Source of the DNA: Pseudomonas svalbardensis
GTDB taxonomy: Bacteria > Pseudomonadota > Gammaproteobacteria > Pseudomonadales > Pseudomonadaceae
Length of the DNA stretch: 64,000 bases
NCBI RefSeq assembly: GCF_030053115.1
Contig: NZ_CP125619.1
Location: 2,171,001-2,235,000, forward strand
Direction of reading: 5' to 3'
Below are positions 30,521-42,100 of the stretch, piece by piece. The translations under genes were made by a program, and so were the position numbers. A model generated the notes under the pieces. The model was given only the letters and a program-made list of their open reading frames with translations. It was not told where the DNA came from and did no database searches. How positions within the stretch are numbered: the first letter of the stretch is position 1; each line of letters begins with the position of its first letter.

Positions 30521-32668
30521 ATGATTTACGAAGGTAAAGCCATCACGGTTAAGGCTCTTGAAAGTGGCATCGTCGAATTGAAATTCGACCTCAAGGGTGA
30601 GTCCGTCAACAAGTTCAACCGTCTAACCCTGAACGAACTGCGTCAGGCCGTAGACACCATCAAGGCAGATGCTTCGATCAAGGGTGTGATCGTCAGCAGT
30701 GGCAAGGACGTGTTCATCGTCGGCGCCGACATCACCGAATTTGTCGAAAACTTCAAGCTGCCGGATGCAGAGCTTGTTGCTGGCAACCTGGAAGCCAACA
30801 AGATTTTCAGCGATTTCGAAGACCTCAACGTCCCGACTGTCGCCGCGATCAACGGCATCGCCCTGGGTGGCGGTCTGGAAATGTGCCTGGCGGCGGACTA
30901 CCGCGTCATGTCCACCAAGGCCAAGATCGGTCTGCCGGAAGTCAAGCTGGGCATCTACCCGGGCTTCGGCGGTACCGTGCGCCTGCCGCGCATCATCGGT
31001 GCCGACAACGCCATCGAATGGATTGCCGCCGGCAAGGAAAACCGTCCTGAAGACGCGCTGAAAGTCGGCGCAGTCGACGCAGTGGTTGCCCCCGAGAAAC
31101 TGCAGGAAGCTGCTCTGGAGCTGATCAAGCGCGCCATCTCAGGCGAGTTCGACTACAAGGCCAAGCGTCAGCCGAAGCTTGAAAAGCTCAAGCTCAACGC
31201 CATCGAACAAATGATGTCGTTCGAAACCGCCAAGGGTTTCGTGGCCGGTCAAGCGGGCCCGAACTACCCGGCACCGGTCGAAGCGATCAAAACTATCCAG
31301 AAAGCCGCGAACTTCGGTCGCGACAAGGCGCTGGAAGTCGAAGCCAACGGTTTCGTCAAACTGGCCAAGACCTCTGCCGCGCAGAGCTTGATCGGTCTGT
31401 TCCTGAACGATCAGGAGCTGAAGAAAAAGGCCAAGGCCTACGACGAAATTGCCAAAGACGTGAAGCAGGCTGCCGTTTTGGGCGCCGGCATCATGGGTGG
31501 CGGTATCGCTTATCAGTCGGCTTCCAAAGGGACGCCGATCCTGATGAAGGACATCAACGAGCACGGCATCGAGCAAGGTCTGGCTGAAGCTGCCAAATTG
31601 CTGGTGGGCCGCGTAGATAAAGGTCGCATGACCCCAGCGAAAATGGCCGAAGTGCTCAATGGCATTCGTCCGACCCTGTCCTACGGTGATTTCGGTCATG
31701 TCGACCTGGTCGTTGAAGCGGTCGTCGAGAACCCTAAGGTCAAGCAAGCTGTTCTGGCTGAAGTGGAAGACAAGGTCAAAGAGGACACCATCCTCGCGTC
31801 CAACACCTCGACCATTTCCATCACCTTGCTGGCCAAAGCCCTCAAGCGTCCGGAAAACTTCGTCGGCATGCACTTCTTCAACCCGGTGCACATGATGCCG
31901 TTGGTAGAAGTGATCCGTGGCGAGAAGTCCAGCGAGCTGGCAGTTGCCACCACCGTTGCCTACGCCAAGAAAATGGGCAAGACCCCGATCGTCGTCAACG
32001 ACTGCCCGGGCTTCCTGGTCAACCGCGTGCTGTTCCCGTACTTCGGCGGTTTCGCCAAACTGGTCAGCGCCGGTGTGGACTTCGTCCGTATCGACAAGGT
32101 CATGGAAAAATTCGGCTGGCCAATGGGCCCGGCGTACCTGATGGACGTGGTCGGTATCGACACCGGCCACCACGGTCGCGACGTGATGGCTGAAGGCTTC
32201 CCGGATCGCATGAAAGACGATCGTCGTTCCGCTATCGACGTGTTGTACGAAGCCAAGCGCCTGGGCCAGAAGAACGGCAAGGGCTTCTACGCCTACGAGA
32301 CCGACAAGCGCGGCAAGCAGAAGAAAGTCGCCGATCCGTCGGTACTGGAAGTGCTCAAGCCGATCGTCTTCGACCAGCGTGAAGTCACCGACGAAGACAT
32401 CATCAATTGGATGATGATCCCGCTGTGCCTGGAGACCGTGCGTTGCCTGGAAGACGGCATTGTCGAAACCGCTGCCGAAGCCGACATGGGTCTGGTCTAT
32501 GGTATTGGTTTCCCTCCATTCCGTGGCGGTGCGCTGCGCTACATCGATTCGATCGGTGTTGCAGAGTTCGTTGCCCTGGCTGACCAGTACGCTGATTTGG
32601 GCGCGCTGTACCACCCGACCGCAAAACTGCGTGAAATGGCCAAAACCGGCCAGCGGTTCTTCGGTTAA
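30521..32668 (+). CDS. fadB: fatty acid oxidation complex alpha subunit
   Basis: 715 residues from ATG 30521 (the preceding TTG is rejected; GGAGA lies 8 bases upstream). Multifunctional: N-terminal enoyl-CoA hydratase/isomerase (oxyanion segments IVGADITEF and [18 protein letters not shown], residues about 65-125), then 3-hydroxyacyl-CoA dehydrogenase with NAD loop [16 protein letters not shown] near 325 and signature [15 protein letters not shown]. Forms an alpha2-beta2 complex with FadA for beta-oxidation. fadA follows after 29 bases. In P. aeruginosa fadBA is controlled by PsrA, whose gene is 9 kb downstream here, but I find no canonical operator upstream. Confidence 0.97.
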   Translation: MIYEGKAITVKALESGIVELKFDLKGESVNKFNRLTLNELRQAVDTIKADASIKGVIVSSGKDVFIVGADITEFVENFKLPDAELVAGNLEANKIFSDFEDLNVPTVAAINGIALGGGLEMCLAADYRVMSTKAKIGLPEVKLGIYPGFGGTVRLPRIIGADNAIEWIAAGKENRPEDALKVGAVDAVVAPEKLQEAALELIKRAISGEFDYKAKRQPKLEKLKLNAIEQMMSFETAKGFVAGQAGPNYPAPVEAIKTIQKAANFGRDKALEVEANGFVKLAKTSAAQSLIGLFLNDQELKKKAKAYDEIAKDVKQAAVLGAGIMGGGIAYQSASKGTPILMKDINEHGIEQGLAEAAKLLVGRVDKGRMTPAKMAEVLNGIRPTLSYGDFGHVDLVVEAVVENPKVKQAVLAEVEDKVKEDTILASNTSTISITLLAKALKRPENFVGMHFFNPVHMMPLVEVIRGEKSSELAVATTVAYAKKMGKTPIVVNDCPGFLVNRVLFPYFGGFAKLVSAGVDFVRIDKVMEKFGWPMGPAYLMDVVGIDTGHHGRDVMAEGFPDRMKDDRRSAIDVLYEAKRLGQKNGKGFYAYETDKRGKQKKVADPSVLEVLKPIVFDQREVTDEDIINWMMIPLCLETVRCLEDGIVETAAEADMGLVYGIGFPPFRGGALRYIDSIGVAEFVALADQYADLGALYHPTAKLREMAKTGQRFFG

Positions 32669-32682
32669 GCGCCCCCAACTAG

Positions 32683-33873
<1,191 letters not shown>

Positions 33874-33891
33874 GCGTTTCGTTGAAGGAAG

Positions 33892-33921
33892 CCGGGGCCA
33901 AGTGCCCCGGTTTTTGTTTTT
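33892..33921 (+). terminator. intrinsic terminator of fadBA
   Basis: CCGGGGC-CAAGT-GCCCCGG followed by TTTTTGTTTTT, 18 bases after the fadA stop. Confidence 0.92.
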
Positions 33922-33972
33922 CTGAATTTATTTTTGTTTTTATTTTGAAAAGATTTGAGCGAGGGCCAAACC

Positions 33973-34209
33973 ATGCCGATACAACCTGGGCTCTACCAAC
34001 ATTACAAAGGTCCGCAGTACCGTGTATTCAGTATTGCTCGGCATTCGGAAACCGAAGAAGAAGTGGTCTTCTACCAAGCCCTGTATGGCGATTACGGCTT
34101 TTGGGTGCGTCCCTTGAGCATGTTCCTGGAGTCGGTCGAGGTTGACGGCGAACAGGTGCCCCGCTTTGCTTTGGTGCAAGCCGAACCGAGCCTTTTTTCC
34201 AAGCCATAA
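33973..34209 (+). CDS. DUF1653 domain protein
   Basis: 78 residues from ATG 33973, which has GAGGG 9 bases upstream. The whole protein is the domain: PGLYQHYKGPQYRVFSIARHSET, then VVFYQALYGDYGFWVRPLSMFLE and VPRFALV. A small SH3-like beta fold is expected; function unknown. The domain is widely found as a stand-alone protein or fused to hydrolases. Lies between fadA and topA, as I recall for P. aeruginosa PA3012. Confidence 0.88.
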   Translation: MPIQPGLYQHYKGPQYRVFSIARHSETEEEVVFYQALYGDYGFWVRPLSMFLESVEVDGEQVPRFALVQAEPSLFSKP

Positions 34210-34234
34210 GCTGAGTGCGCGCAAGAGCCTGCGC

Positions 34235-34263
34235 TTGACCTCACCTTGTAGCCACTATATATA
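34235..34263 (+). promoter_or_regulatory. predicted sigma-70 promoter of topA
   Basis: TTGACC at 34235-34240 and TATATA at 34258-34263 with 17 bases between them, about 60 bases before the topA ATG. Confidence 0.6.
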
Positions 34264-34323
34264 GCGGTGCCGCGTCAGGCGCCAACCGCCTTTCACTTCT
34301 AGAATTCAGGAATTTTCTGATCC

Positions 34324-36957
34324 ATGGGCAAATCGCTGGTCATTGTGGAATCCCCGGCTAAGGCCAAGACCATCAACAAGTATCTGGGTAACCAATACGT
34401 GGTGAAGTCGAGTATCGGCCATATCCGAGACCTGCCCACCAGCGGTTCGGCTAGCGCCAGCAAAGAGCCAGCCGCCAAGCGCGGCAAGGCCGCTGCGGGT
34501 GACGGTCCGGTGCTCACGCCAAAAGAGAAGGCGCGCAAGCAGCTGGTCTCGCGCATGGGTGTCGATCCCGATCATGGCTGGAAAGCCAAGTACGAGATCC
34601 TCCCGGGCAAGGAAAAGGTCATCGAAGAGCTACGCCGGCTCGCCAAAGATGCTGACACCATCTATCTCGCAACCGACTTGGATCGCGAGGGGGAAGCCAT
34701 TGCCTGGCACCTGCGCGAAGCCATCGGTGGTGATGACAGCCGCTACAAGCGCGTGGTGTTCAACGAAATCACCAAGAAGGCGATTCAGGAAGCCTTCTCC
34801 AAGCCGGGCGAGCTGGACATCGACCGTGTAAACGCCCAGCAGGCGCGTCGTTTCCTCGATCGCGTGGTGGGTTACATGGTTTCGCCACTGCTGTGGGCCA
34901 AGGTGGCACGTGGCCTGTCCGCCGGTCGTGTGCAGTCGGTTGCCGTGAAGCTGGTCGTTGAGCGTGAACGTGAAATCCGCGCATTCAACCCGGAAGAGTA
35001 CTGGGAAGTTCACGCCGACCTCGGCACCGCCAAGGGCGCAACCGTGCGCTTTGACGTAGCTCGCGAGAAAGGCGAAGCCTTCAAACCGCTCAACGAAGCC
35101 CAGGCCATGACCGCGCTGGAGAAGCTCAAGGCCTCCAGTTACAGCATCGTCAAGCGCGAAGATAAGCCGACCAGCAGTAAGCCGTCGGCACCGTTCATCA
35201 CGTCCACTCTGCAACAGGCTGCGAGTAACCGCCTGGGCTTCGGCGTGAAGAAAACCATGATGATGGCCCAGCGTCTGTACGAAGCCGGCTACATCACTTA
35301 CATGCGTACCGATTCCACCAACCTCTCGGTCGATGCCGTGACGATGGCGCGTACTTATATTGAAGGCGAGTTCGGCAAGAAGTACCTGCCGGAAACCCCG
35401 AACGTCTACAGCAGCAAGGAAGGCGCACAAGAGGCTCACGAAGCGATTCGTCCCTCCGATGCCAATACCGAGCCAAGCAAGCTGTCGGGCATGGAGCGCG
35501 ATGCTGAGCGGCTCTACGAGCTGATCTGGCGCCAGTTCCTTGCTTGCCAGATGCTGCCGGCCCAATACCTGTCGACCACTGTCACCGTCGGTGCCGGTGA
35601 CTTCGAGTTGCGCGCCAAGGGGCGCATCCTGAAATTCGACGGTTACACCCGCGTCATGCCGCAAATTGCCAAGCCTGGCGATGACGACGTGCTGCCGGAC
35701 ATGGCTCAGGGCGACGCGATGAAGCTGATCAAGCTTGATCCGACCCAGCACTTCACCAAGCCGCCGGCGCGTTACTCGGAAGCGAGCCTGGTTAAAGAAA
35801 TGGAAAAACGCGGCATCGGTCGTCCTTCGACCTACGCGGCGATCATTTCGACCATCCAGGATCGTGGCTACGTAGCGCTGCACAACCGTCGTTTCTACTC
35901 GGAAAAGATGGGCGACATCGTTACCGAACGTCTGGCCGAAAGCTTCTCCAATCTTATGGACTACGGCTTCACCGCCGGCATGGAAGAGAACCTCGATGAC
36001 GTGGCTCAGGGCGAACGCGATTGGAAAAACGTGCTCGACGAGTTCTACGGCGATTTCAAGAAGAAACTTGAAGTAGCCGAAAGCGCCGAAGGCGGCATGC
36101 GCGCCAACCAACCGGTGATGACTGACATTCCGTGTGTGCTATGCAGTCGTCCGATGCAGATTCGTACCGCATCGACCGGCGTATTCCTCGGCTGCTCGGG
36201 CTATAGCCTGCCGCCGAAAGAGCGCTGCAAGGCCACGGTCAACCTGGTGCCGGGCGACGAAATCGCGGCGGACGACGAGGGTGAATCGGAATCGCTGGTG
36301 CTGCGTGGCAAGCATCGCTGCCCGATCTGCAGCACGGCGATGGACGCATACCTGCTGGATGAGAAGCGCAAGCTGCACATCTGCGGTAACAACCCGGATT
36401 GCTCTGGCTACGAAATCGAAGAGGGCACTTATCGCATCAAAGGCTACGAAGGTCCGAGCCTGGAATGCGACAAGTGCGGCAGCGAGATGCAGCTCAAGAC
36501 CGGCCGTTTCGGCAAGTTCTTCGGTTGCACCAATGCAACGTGCAAGAACACCCGCAAACTGCTGAAAAGCGGTGATGCAGCGCCGCCGAAGATGGATCCG
36601 GTGAAGATGCCTGAGCTGAAATGCGAAAAGGTCAACGACACCTACATCCTGCGCGACGGTGCTTCCGGCCTGTTCCTGGCGGCCAGTCAATTCCCGAAAA
36701 ACCGCGAGACGCGTGCTCCGCTGGTCATGGAAATTGTGCCGCACAAGGATGAGATCGATCCGAAGTACCACTTCCTCTGCGAAGCGCCGAAGAAAGATCC
36801 AGACGGCCTGCCTGCTGTGATCCGTTACAGCCGTAAAACCAAAGAGCAGTACGTACAGACTGAAGTCGACGGTAAGCCGACTGGCTGGAAAGCGTACTAC
36901 GACGGCGGCAAGTGGACAGTTGAAGACAAGCGCCCGGCGAAGACCGCTAAGGCTTAA
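34324..36957 (+). CDS. topA: DNA topoisomerase I
   Basis: 877 residues. Relaxes negative supercoils through a 5'-phosphotyrosine intermediate. [24 protein letters not shown] at the N-terminus and [15 protein letters not shown] with the acidic DxD. Active-site Tyr in [11 protein letters not shown] near residue 325. The C-terminus has three cysteine clusters ([16 protein letters not shown] with [20 protein letters not shown] with [11 protein letters not shown]) that fit topoisomerase zinc ribbons, and a final basic tail. An insert after residue 35 ([18 protein letters not shown]) is common in Pseudomonas. A single gene between a clear promoter and a strong terminator. Confidence 0.97.
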   Translation: MGKSLVIVESPAKAKTINKYLGNQYVVKSSIGHIRDLPTSGSASASKEPAAKRGKAAAGDGPVLTPKEKARKQLVSRMGVDPDHGWKAKYEILPGKEKVIEELRRLAKDADTIYLATDLDREGEAIAWHLREAIGGDDSRYKRVVFNEITKKAIQEAFSKPGELDIDRVNAQQARRFLDRVVGYMVSPLLWAKVARGLSAGRVQSVAVKLVVEREREIRAFNPEEYWEVHADLGTAKGATVRFDVAREKGEAFKPLNEAQAMTALEKLKASSYSIVKREDKPTSSKPSAPFITSTLQQAASNRLGFGVKKTMMMAQRLYEAGYITYMRTDSTNLSVDAVTMARTYIEGEFGKKYLPETPNVYSSKEGAQEAHEAIRPSDANTEPSKLSGMERDAERLYELIWRQFLACQMLPAQYLSTTVTVGAGDFELRAKGRILKFDGYTRVMPQIAKPGDDDVLPDMAQGDAMKLIKLDPTQHFTKPPARYSEASLVKEMEKRGIGRPSTYAAIISTIQDRGYVALHNRRFYSEKMGDIVTERLAESFSNLMDYGFTAGMEENLDDVAQGERDWKNVLDEFYGDFKKKLEVAESAEGGMRANQPVMTDIPCVLCSRPMQIRTASTGVFLGCSGYSLPPKERCKATVNLVPGDEIAADDEGESESLVLRGKHRCPICSTAMDAYLLDEKRKLHICGNNPDCSGYEIEEGTYRIKGYEGPSLECDKCGSEMQLKTGRFGKFFGCTNATCKNTRKLLKSGDAAPPKMDPVKMPELKCEKVNDTYILRDGASGLFLAASQFPKNRETRAPLVMEIVPHKDEIDPKYHFLCEAPKKDPDGLPAVIRYSRKTKEQYVQTEVDGKPTGWKAYYDGGKWTVEDKRPAKTAKA

Positions 36958-36971
36958 CAGGTGCTGTACTG

Positions 36972-37016
36972 AAAAGGCCGCATGACAACCCTCGGGTTTT
37001 CATGCGGCCTTTTTGT
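36972..37016 (+). terminator. intrinsic terminator of topA
   Basis: AAAAGGCCGCATGA pairs with TCATGCGGCCTTTT (14 bp) around a 14-base loop, followed by TTTTG; 15 bases after the topA stop. Confidence 0.92.
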
Positions 37017-37098
37017 TTTGTGCTTGCGGGAAGCGGAGCTGATCCACGACACTGTCTGACCTGCGTGAAGCAATTATTTCGTTGTGGAGGCTGCCGTC

Positions 37099-37623
37099 AT
37101 GGCCCACGAACTCTATACCCGTACCAACCAGAAGGTTTACTTCGCCGGCCTGTCGCTGGAAGCGCTCGCCAGAGCCGAAGAGGGGCGGGCGATGAACTCC
37201 CTGGCGCTGATCCAGGCCGGACGCGAGTCGGCCTTGTTTCACCTGTACGGTGCGTTGCTGGGGTTGTGCCATGAAATCGCCGGTTTCTATCGCTTGCCTC
37301 AGGCCAATGCGCCTCGGGCAGAGTTGCTGCTGACTCGCGAAGTGCTTGAAGCCATCGCGATTCCGGAAATGGCCGAGATGGTCGAGTTGGCCAATAATTC
37401 GGAAACCTGGCTGGCCAAACTGCTTGCGGCCCACGCTGCGCTGTTTCAGCCGCCACGAGCGCCGCACAAGCCTAAAGGTGACGTGACGCAGCCGCTGATC
37501 CTGGCCGTTAACCTGGATGAAGAAGAGGCTCCACAAGAGCTGAGCCGGGAAGAGCTGGAGAGCTGGCGTCAGAACCTCAAAGGGTTGGCGATTCGGTTTC
37601 GCGAAGGTTTGAACGAGTGCTGA
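37099..37623 (+). CDS. conserved hypothetical protein, DUF6586-like
   Basis: 174 residues from ATG 37099 with TGGAGG upstream. Helical and cytoplasmic: residues 1-120 carry long amphipathic helices (LSLEALARAEEGRAMNSLAL, GLCHEIAGFYRLP), and the C-terminal part is acidic and ends in SREELESWRQNLKGLAIRFREG. I believe it matches the Pseudomonas family DUF6586 (PA3010 in P. aeruginosa), of unknown role. Located between topA and the lexA region, a conserved position, which argues for a chromosomal housekeeping role. Confidence 0.8.
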   Translation: MAHELYTRTNQKVYFAGLSLEALARAEEGRAMNSLALIQAGRESALFHLYGALLGLCHEIAGFYRLPQANAPRAELLLTREVLEAIAIPEMAEMVELANNSETWLAKLLAAHAALFQPPRAPHKPKGDVTQPLILAVNLDEEEAPQELSREELESWRQNLKGLAIRFREGLNEC

Positions 37624-37777
37624 AGGATTGAGCGGAATAATGGATGGCCCGGAGGGTTGTCCGTTCAGGGATGAGAACTGTCGGACCTTTCTCTTTGTAA
37701 TGGCATCTGGTCAAGATCCCGAGCGAAGCCTGGCCGATGCCTATATAATCCCCGCCTTTCGTGGAGAACAGACCTTT

Positions 37778-38011
37778 ATGCCAACGTCCTTTCTAGAAAT
37801 CGTCGAGTTACCAGACGGCCGTATTGAGCTGCGCAGGGCTGAGGACGAGGGTTCTCTGGTTACTTTGGATTTCTCCGAGGATGCCAAAGCGTTCCTGCAG
37901 GGCCAGCACGTGGAAGTCGCCAAGGCGATGTTGAGCGTCGGCGTTCAGATGGCCGGACGCTTGGTTGAAGGCGATTTCAATACGGATGAGGAGTCTCGGG
38001 TTCTTCATTGA
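37778..38011 (+). CDS. small conserved hypothetical protein
   Basis: 77 residues from ATG 37778 (MPTSFLEIVELPDGRIELRR). The frame is open from 37628, but a TATAAT at 37744-37749 lies inside that extension and GGAGA precedes 37778, so the short form is chosen. Sequence then reads VTLDFSEDAKAFLQGQHVEVAKAMLSVGVQMAGRL: a strand-rich start and one long helix. No membrane segment. I recall near-identical proteins beside sulA in other pseudomonads; function unknown. Convergent with sulA. Confidence 0.8.
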   Translation: MPTSFLEIVELPDGRIELRRAEDEGSLVTLDFSEDAKAFLQGQHVEVAKAMLSVGVQMAGRLVEGDFNTDEESRVLH

Positions 38012-38049
38012 TCCCGCCCGTCAGGTTTTTGCTGATATCGCTACAGGTT

Positions 38050-38073
38050 GGCTTCTCTATCCTTGGAGAAGCC
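38050..38073. other. hairpin between convergent genes
   Basis: GGCTTCTC and GAGAAGCC form an 8-bp stem around an 8-base loop between the 77-residue protein gene and sulA. No T-run follows on either strand; a weak terminator at best. Confidence 0.3.
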
Positions 38074-38105
38074 CCGCGCTGTTCAACGCGCGCTTTGTTT
38101 GTCAG

Positions 38106-38579
38106 TTAACCCAATCGAATATTCAGGCTTTGTGCGTCCCCGATCCGGGCGGCGCTGATCAACTGTTGCCGTGAAGTTGTGCTCAATGGGTTGAGCCAGC
38201 TGACCACCGTGTGGCTGCGGCCCAGGCGCAAGGCCTCGCAGGTCAACTGCTGGGCGCTCTGAGTACCGCGCGGTTGCAGCAGCAGGATGCGTTCGCGGTT
38301 AAGGCCGGCGTCCCGCAACCAGGCCTGGGTCAGGCTGGCGGGCGGAGCGATTAGCGTCAGCCAGCGCGCGTCCTGGTCCTGGCTCAGTTCCCTGAGAATC
38401 GGTGCAAGAAGGTTCAGGCAGTTCCCGGCTGCACCACGCAGCGACAGCTCACTGAAGACTTCGGGCTCGGCGCTCCAGGGGGACTCGACCACGTCTTTCA
38501 GGATCGGCGCCAATGGCTGCACCATGAAAGCCTCGAATAACGGCAGTTGGGCTTGCTGTGATGTGTGTGGGAACTGCAT
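38106..38579 (-). CDS. sulA: SOS cell-division inhibitor SulA
   Basis: 157 residues from ATG 38579 (MQFPHTSQQAQLPLFEAF) with AAAGGAGG 5 bases upstream. RecA-like fold fragment typical of SulA: LTLIAPPASLTQAWLRDAGLNRERILLLQP and GRSHTVVSWLNPLS. In P. aeruginosa SulA caps FtsZ polymerisation during DNA damage. It follows lexA by 10 bases, so lexA-sulA is one SOS-controlled operon read from the two LexA boxes at 39209-39243, the standard Pseudomonas arrangement (in E. coli sulA has its own promoter). Confidence 0.93.
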   Translation of the reverse strand: MQFPHTSQQAQLPLFEAFMVQPLAPILKDVVESPWSAEPEVFSELSLRGAAGNCLNLLAPILRELSQDQDARWLTLIAPPASLTQAWLRDAGLNRERILLLQPRGTQSAQQLTCEALRLGRSHTVVSWLNPLSTTSRQQLISAARIGDAQSLNIRLG

Positions 38580-38589
38580 AAAGCCTCCT

Positions 38590-39198
38590 TTAGCGGCGAA
38601 TGACGCCGACACTCAAGCCTTCGATCACCAGTTCCTGATCTTTCAGGTTCACTTCGATAGGGGCGAATTCAGGGTTTTCGGCAATCAACCAGACCTTGCT
38701 GCCATCGCGCTTGAAACGCTTGACGGTCACTTCGTCGCCGATCCGCGCTACTACTATCTGGCCGTTGCGGGCTTCGCGGGTGGTGTGCACTGCCAGCAGG
38801 TCACCGTCGAAAATGCCCACATCCTTCATGCTCATGCCATGAACCCGAAGTAGATAGTCGGCGCGAGGATGGAAGAACGACGGGTTGATGTTGCAAGATT
38901 CTTCGATGTGCTGCTGGGCGAGGATCGGAGCACCGGCAGCCACTCGGCCAATGATCGGCAGGGTGGACTCGTCGGCCTTGGCTTCGAAGCCGGGGATGCG
39001 AATACCACGGGAAGCACCGGGCGTCATCTCGATTGCACCCTTGCGGGCCAGCGCCTTGAGGTGTTCTTCCGCCGCATTGGGCGACTTGAAACCCAGTTCC
39101 TGAGCGATTTCCGCGCGGGTGGGCGGGTAGCCGTTGTCTTCGAGGCAGCGTTTAATGAAGGCCAGAATCTCTGCTTGGCGTGGCGTCAGCTTTAGCAT
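38590..39198 (-). CDS. lexA: LexA repressor
   Basis: 202 residues. N-terminal winged helix ([23 protein letters not shown], recognition helix region [12 protein letters not shown]). Self-cleavage bond Ala88-Gly89 in RVAAGAP, catalytic Ser123 in HGMSMKD and Lys160 in EVTVKRF, all intact. RecA-ssDNA triggers autocleavage and induces the SOS genes. Autoregulated through two boxes over its own promoter. Confidence 0.98.
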   Translation of the reverse strand: MLKLTPRQAEILAFIKRCLEDNGYPPTRAEIAQELGFKSPNAAEEHLKALARKGAIEMTPGASRGIRIPGFEAKADESTLPIIGRVAAGAPILAQQHIEESCNINPSFFHPRADYLLRVHGMSMKDVGIFDGDLLAVHTTREARNGQIVVARIGDEVTVKRFKRDGSKVWLIAENPEFAPIEVNLKDQELVIEGLSVGVIRR

Positions 39199-39208
39199 AT
39201 TGATCGCT

Positions 39209-39260
39209 CTGTCTTTTTATACAGTGACTGGGATTATATACAGTGGAACGGTCTTGGCAA
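39209..39260 (-). promoter_or_regulatory. lexA-sulA promoter with two LexA (SOS) boxes
   Basis: Two CTG-N10-CAG boxes: 39209-39224 (CTGTCTTTTTATACAG) and 39228-39243 (CTGGGATTATATACAG), 3 bases apart. On the minus strand TTGCCA (39255-39260) and TATAAT (39233-39238) are 16 bases apart, and the upstream box covers the -10. Confidence 0.9.
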
Positions 39261-39368
39261 TGCCCCTTTTTTTGCTGGCCGCCAGACGGTCGATAAGCCT
39301 GCTGATTCACGCTTGCGAGTTGTATGGTTAAATAGCTGACTGACCATTCCCAAAACGAACCGTCAGGC

Positions 39369-39412
39369 TTGACAAGGCCTGGGCTGAAACGTATGTTTCA
39401 AACAAGTGTTTG
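39369..39412 (+). promoter_or_regulatory. psrA promoter with two overlapping PsrA-type operators
   Basis: TTGACA (39369-39374), 17 bases, TATGTT (39392-39397). Over the -10 lies GAAACGTATGTTTC (39386-39399), and sharing its last base is CAAACAAGTGTTTG (39399-39412). Both match the PsrA consensus (G/C)AAAC-N2-4-GTTT(G/C), which fits autorepression. Confidence 0.85.
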
Positions 39413-39427
39413 TCAGGCGGAGTAGCC

Positions 39428-40135
39428 ATGGCCCAGTCGGAAACCGTTGAACGCATTCTTGATGCTGCCGAGCAATTGTTCGCGGAAAAAGGTTTTGCTG
39501 AAACCTCATTGCGTCTGATCACCAGCAAGGCCGGTGTGAATCTGGCGGCGGTGAACTATCACTTCGGTTCGAAGAAGGCGCTGATTCAGGCAGTTTTTTC
39601 GCGCTTTCTCGGGCCGTTTTGCTTAAGCCTTGATAAAGAGCTGGAGCGGCGTCAAGCCAAGCCGGAGAACAAGCCGACGCTTGAAGAGCTGCTGGAAATC
39701 CTCGTCGAGCAAGCCCTGGTGGTCCAGCCACGCAGCGGCAACGACCTGTCGATTTTCATGCGTTTGCTGGGTCTGGCTTTCAGTCAGAGCCAAGGGCACT
39801 TGCGGCGTTATCTGGAAGACATGTACGGCAAGGTGTTCCGCCGCTACATGATGTTGGTCAACGAAGCTGCACCGCGTATTCCGCCGATTGAGCTGTTCTG
39901 GCGTGTGCACTTCATGCTCGGCGCCGCTGCGTTCAGCATGTCCGGCATCAAGGCCTTGCGCGCGATTGCCGAGACTGACTTCGGTGTGAGCACCTCGATC
40001 GAGCAAGTCATGCGTCTGATGGTGCCGTTCCTGGCAGCGGGCATGCGCGCCGAAACCGGCGTGACCGATGCGGCCATGGCCACCGCGCAGTTGCGTCCAC
40101 GCAGCAAATCAACCCCGGTTGCCGCCAAGGTTTAA
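39428..40135 (+). CDS. psrA: TetR-family fatty-acid-responsive regulator PsrA
   Basis: 235 residues from ATG 39428 (MAQSETVERILDAAEQLF; CGGAG upstream). TetR helix-turn-helix in residues about 25-50 (TSLRLITSKAGVNLAAVNYHFGSKKAL). In P. aeruginosa PsrA senses long-chain fatty acids, represses fadBA and itself, and activates rpoS. Identity is supported by position between lexA and nagZ and by the two operators on its own promoter. The ligand-binding domain continues to about residue 215, with a basic tail. Confidence 0.94.
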   Translation: MAQSETVERILDAAEQLFAEKGFAETSLRLITSKAGVNLAAVNYHFGSKKALIQAVFSRFLGPFCLSLDKELERRQAKPENKPTLEELLEILVEQALVVQPRSGNDLSIFMRLLGLAFSQSQGHLRRYLEDMYGKVFRRYMMLVNEAAPRIPPIELFWRVHFMLGAAAFSMSGIKALRAIAETDFGVSTSIEQVMRLMVPFLAAGMRAETGVTDAAMATAQLRPRSKSTPVAAKV

Positions 40136-40293
40136 CCGCACACGGGTGGGCGCGGCAGCTGACATCCGCTAAGCTAGCCGCCCATGCCGACTCTCGTTCT
40201 GAACCCGCTCCCCATTTGTATCGCCGACCTGCCGGGCATTGCCCATGGCGGCGATTGCGTGCGAACCGGGTTTATCGTTATCAAGGAATCTCT

Positions 40294-41304
40294 ATGACTG
40301 CTCGCCTGCAAGGCTCGTTGATGGTGGACGTCGCCGGTACCTGGTTGACGGCTGAAGATCGCCAATTGTTGCGCCAACCCGAAGTGGGCGGGCTGATCAT
40401 TTTTGCCCGCAATATCGAACACCCCCGCCAGGTGCGCGAGTTGAGCGCCTCAATCCGCGCCATTCGCCCCGATCTGCTGCTGGCAGTCGACCAGGAGGGC
40501 GGCCGGGTTCAGCGTTTGCGTCAGGGCTTCGTACGACTGCCAGCCATGCGCGCCATCGCTGACAATCCGAATGCCGAGTACCTCGCCGAGCAGTGCGGCT
40601 GGATCATGGCGACTGAAGTGCTGGCCGTCGGCCTCGATCTGAGCTTCGCTCCGGTGCTGGACCTCGACTTCCAGCGCAGTGCTGTGGTCGGCACCCGTTC
40701 ATTTGAAGGTGATCCCGAGCGTGCAGCGTTGCTGGCGGGAGCCTTCATTCGCGGCATGAACAGCGCCGGCATGGCCGCCACCGGCAAGCACTTTCCCGGT
40801 CACGGCTGGGCCGAGGCCGATTCCCATGTTGCGATCCCTGTTGATGAGCGCAGCCTCGACGAAATCCGCGCCAATGACTTGGTGCCGTTCAGCCGACTGA
40901 GCAAGCAATTGGCTGCGATCATGCCGGCCCACGTTATCTATCCACAAATCGATTCCCAGCCTGCCGGCTTCTCCCGCCGCTGGTTGCAGGACATCCTGCG
41001 TGGCGAGCTGCAATTCGACGGCGTGATCTTCAGCGATGACCTGTCCATGGCAGGCGCCCACGTGGTCGGTGATGCCGCCAGTCGTATCGAAGCGGCACTG
41101 ACCGCCGGTTGCGACATGGGTCTGGTGTGCAACGATCGCGCGGCCGCTGAGTTGGCCCTGAGCGCCGCCCAGCGTCTGAAGGTCAAGCCGTCCGAGCGCA
41201 TTGCGCGGATGCGCGGCCAGTCGTACGCCAGCACTGAATACCGTCAAGACCCGCGCTGGCTCGCAGCGGTCGGCGCGCTCAAAGAAGCTCAACTGATTGA
41301 TTGA
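40294..41304 (+). CDS. nagZ: beta-N-acetylglucosaminidase NagZ
   Basis: 336 residues from ATG 40294, with AAGGA 7 bases upstream. GH3 family enzyme of cell-wall recycling; removes GlcNAc from GlcNAc-anhydroMurNAc-peptides in the cytoplasm, giving the inducers of AmpC beta-lactamase. Seen: LAVDQEGGRVQRLR, the KHFPGHGWAEADSH motif with the catalytic His and its dyad Asp, and the nucleophile Asp in VIFSDDLSMAGA. It is followed after 12 bases by the MTI phosphorylase, likely co-transcribed. Confidence 0.95.
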   Translation: MTARLQGSLMVDVAGTWLTAEDRQLLRQPEVGGLIIFARNIEHPRQVRELSASIRAIRPDLLLAVDQEGGRVQRLRQGFVRLPAMRAIADNPNAEYLAEQCGWIMATEVLAVGLDLSFAPVLDLDFQRSAVVGTRSFEGDPERAALLAGAFIRGMNSAGMAATGKHFPGHGWAEADSHVAIPVDERSLDEIRANDLVPFSRLSKQLAAIMPAHVIYPQIDSQPAGFSRRWLQDILRGELQFDGVIFSDDLSMAGAHVVGDAASRIEAALTAGCDMGLVCNDRAAAELALSAAQRLKVKPSERIARMRGQSYASTEYRQDPRWLAAVGALKEAQLID

Positions 41305-42054
<750 letters not shown>

Positions 42055-42100
42055 GTCTTGATACCTGCGAACTACAGTCACTTTCAGAAGCGTAGATATT

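Noticed and set aside
31139..32614. 491-codon open frame antisense to fadB
   Set aside because: Shadow of the fadB codon pattern; no SD, no recognisable domain. Similar shadows lie antisense to topA, mfd, uup and the 22999-24792 exporter.
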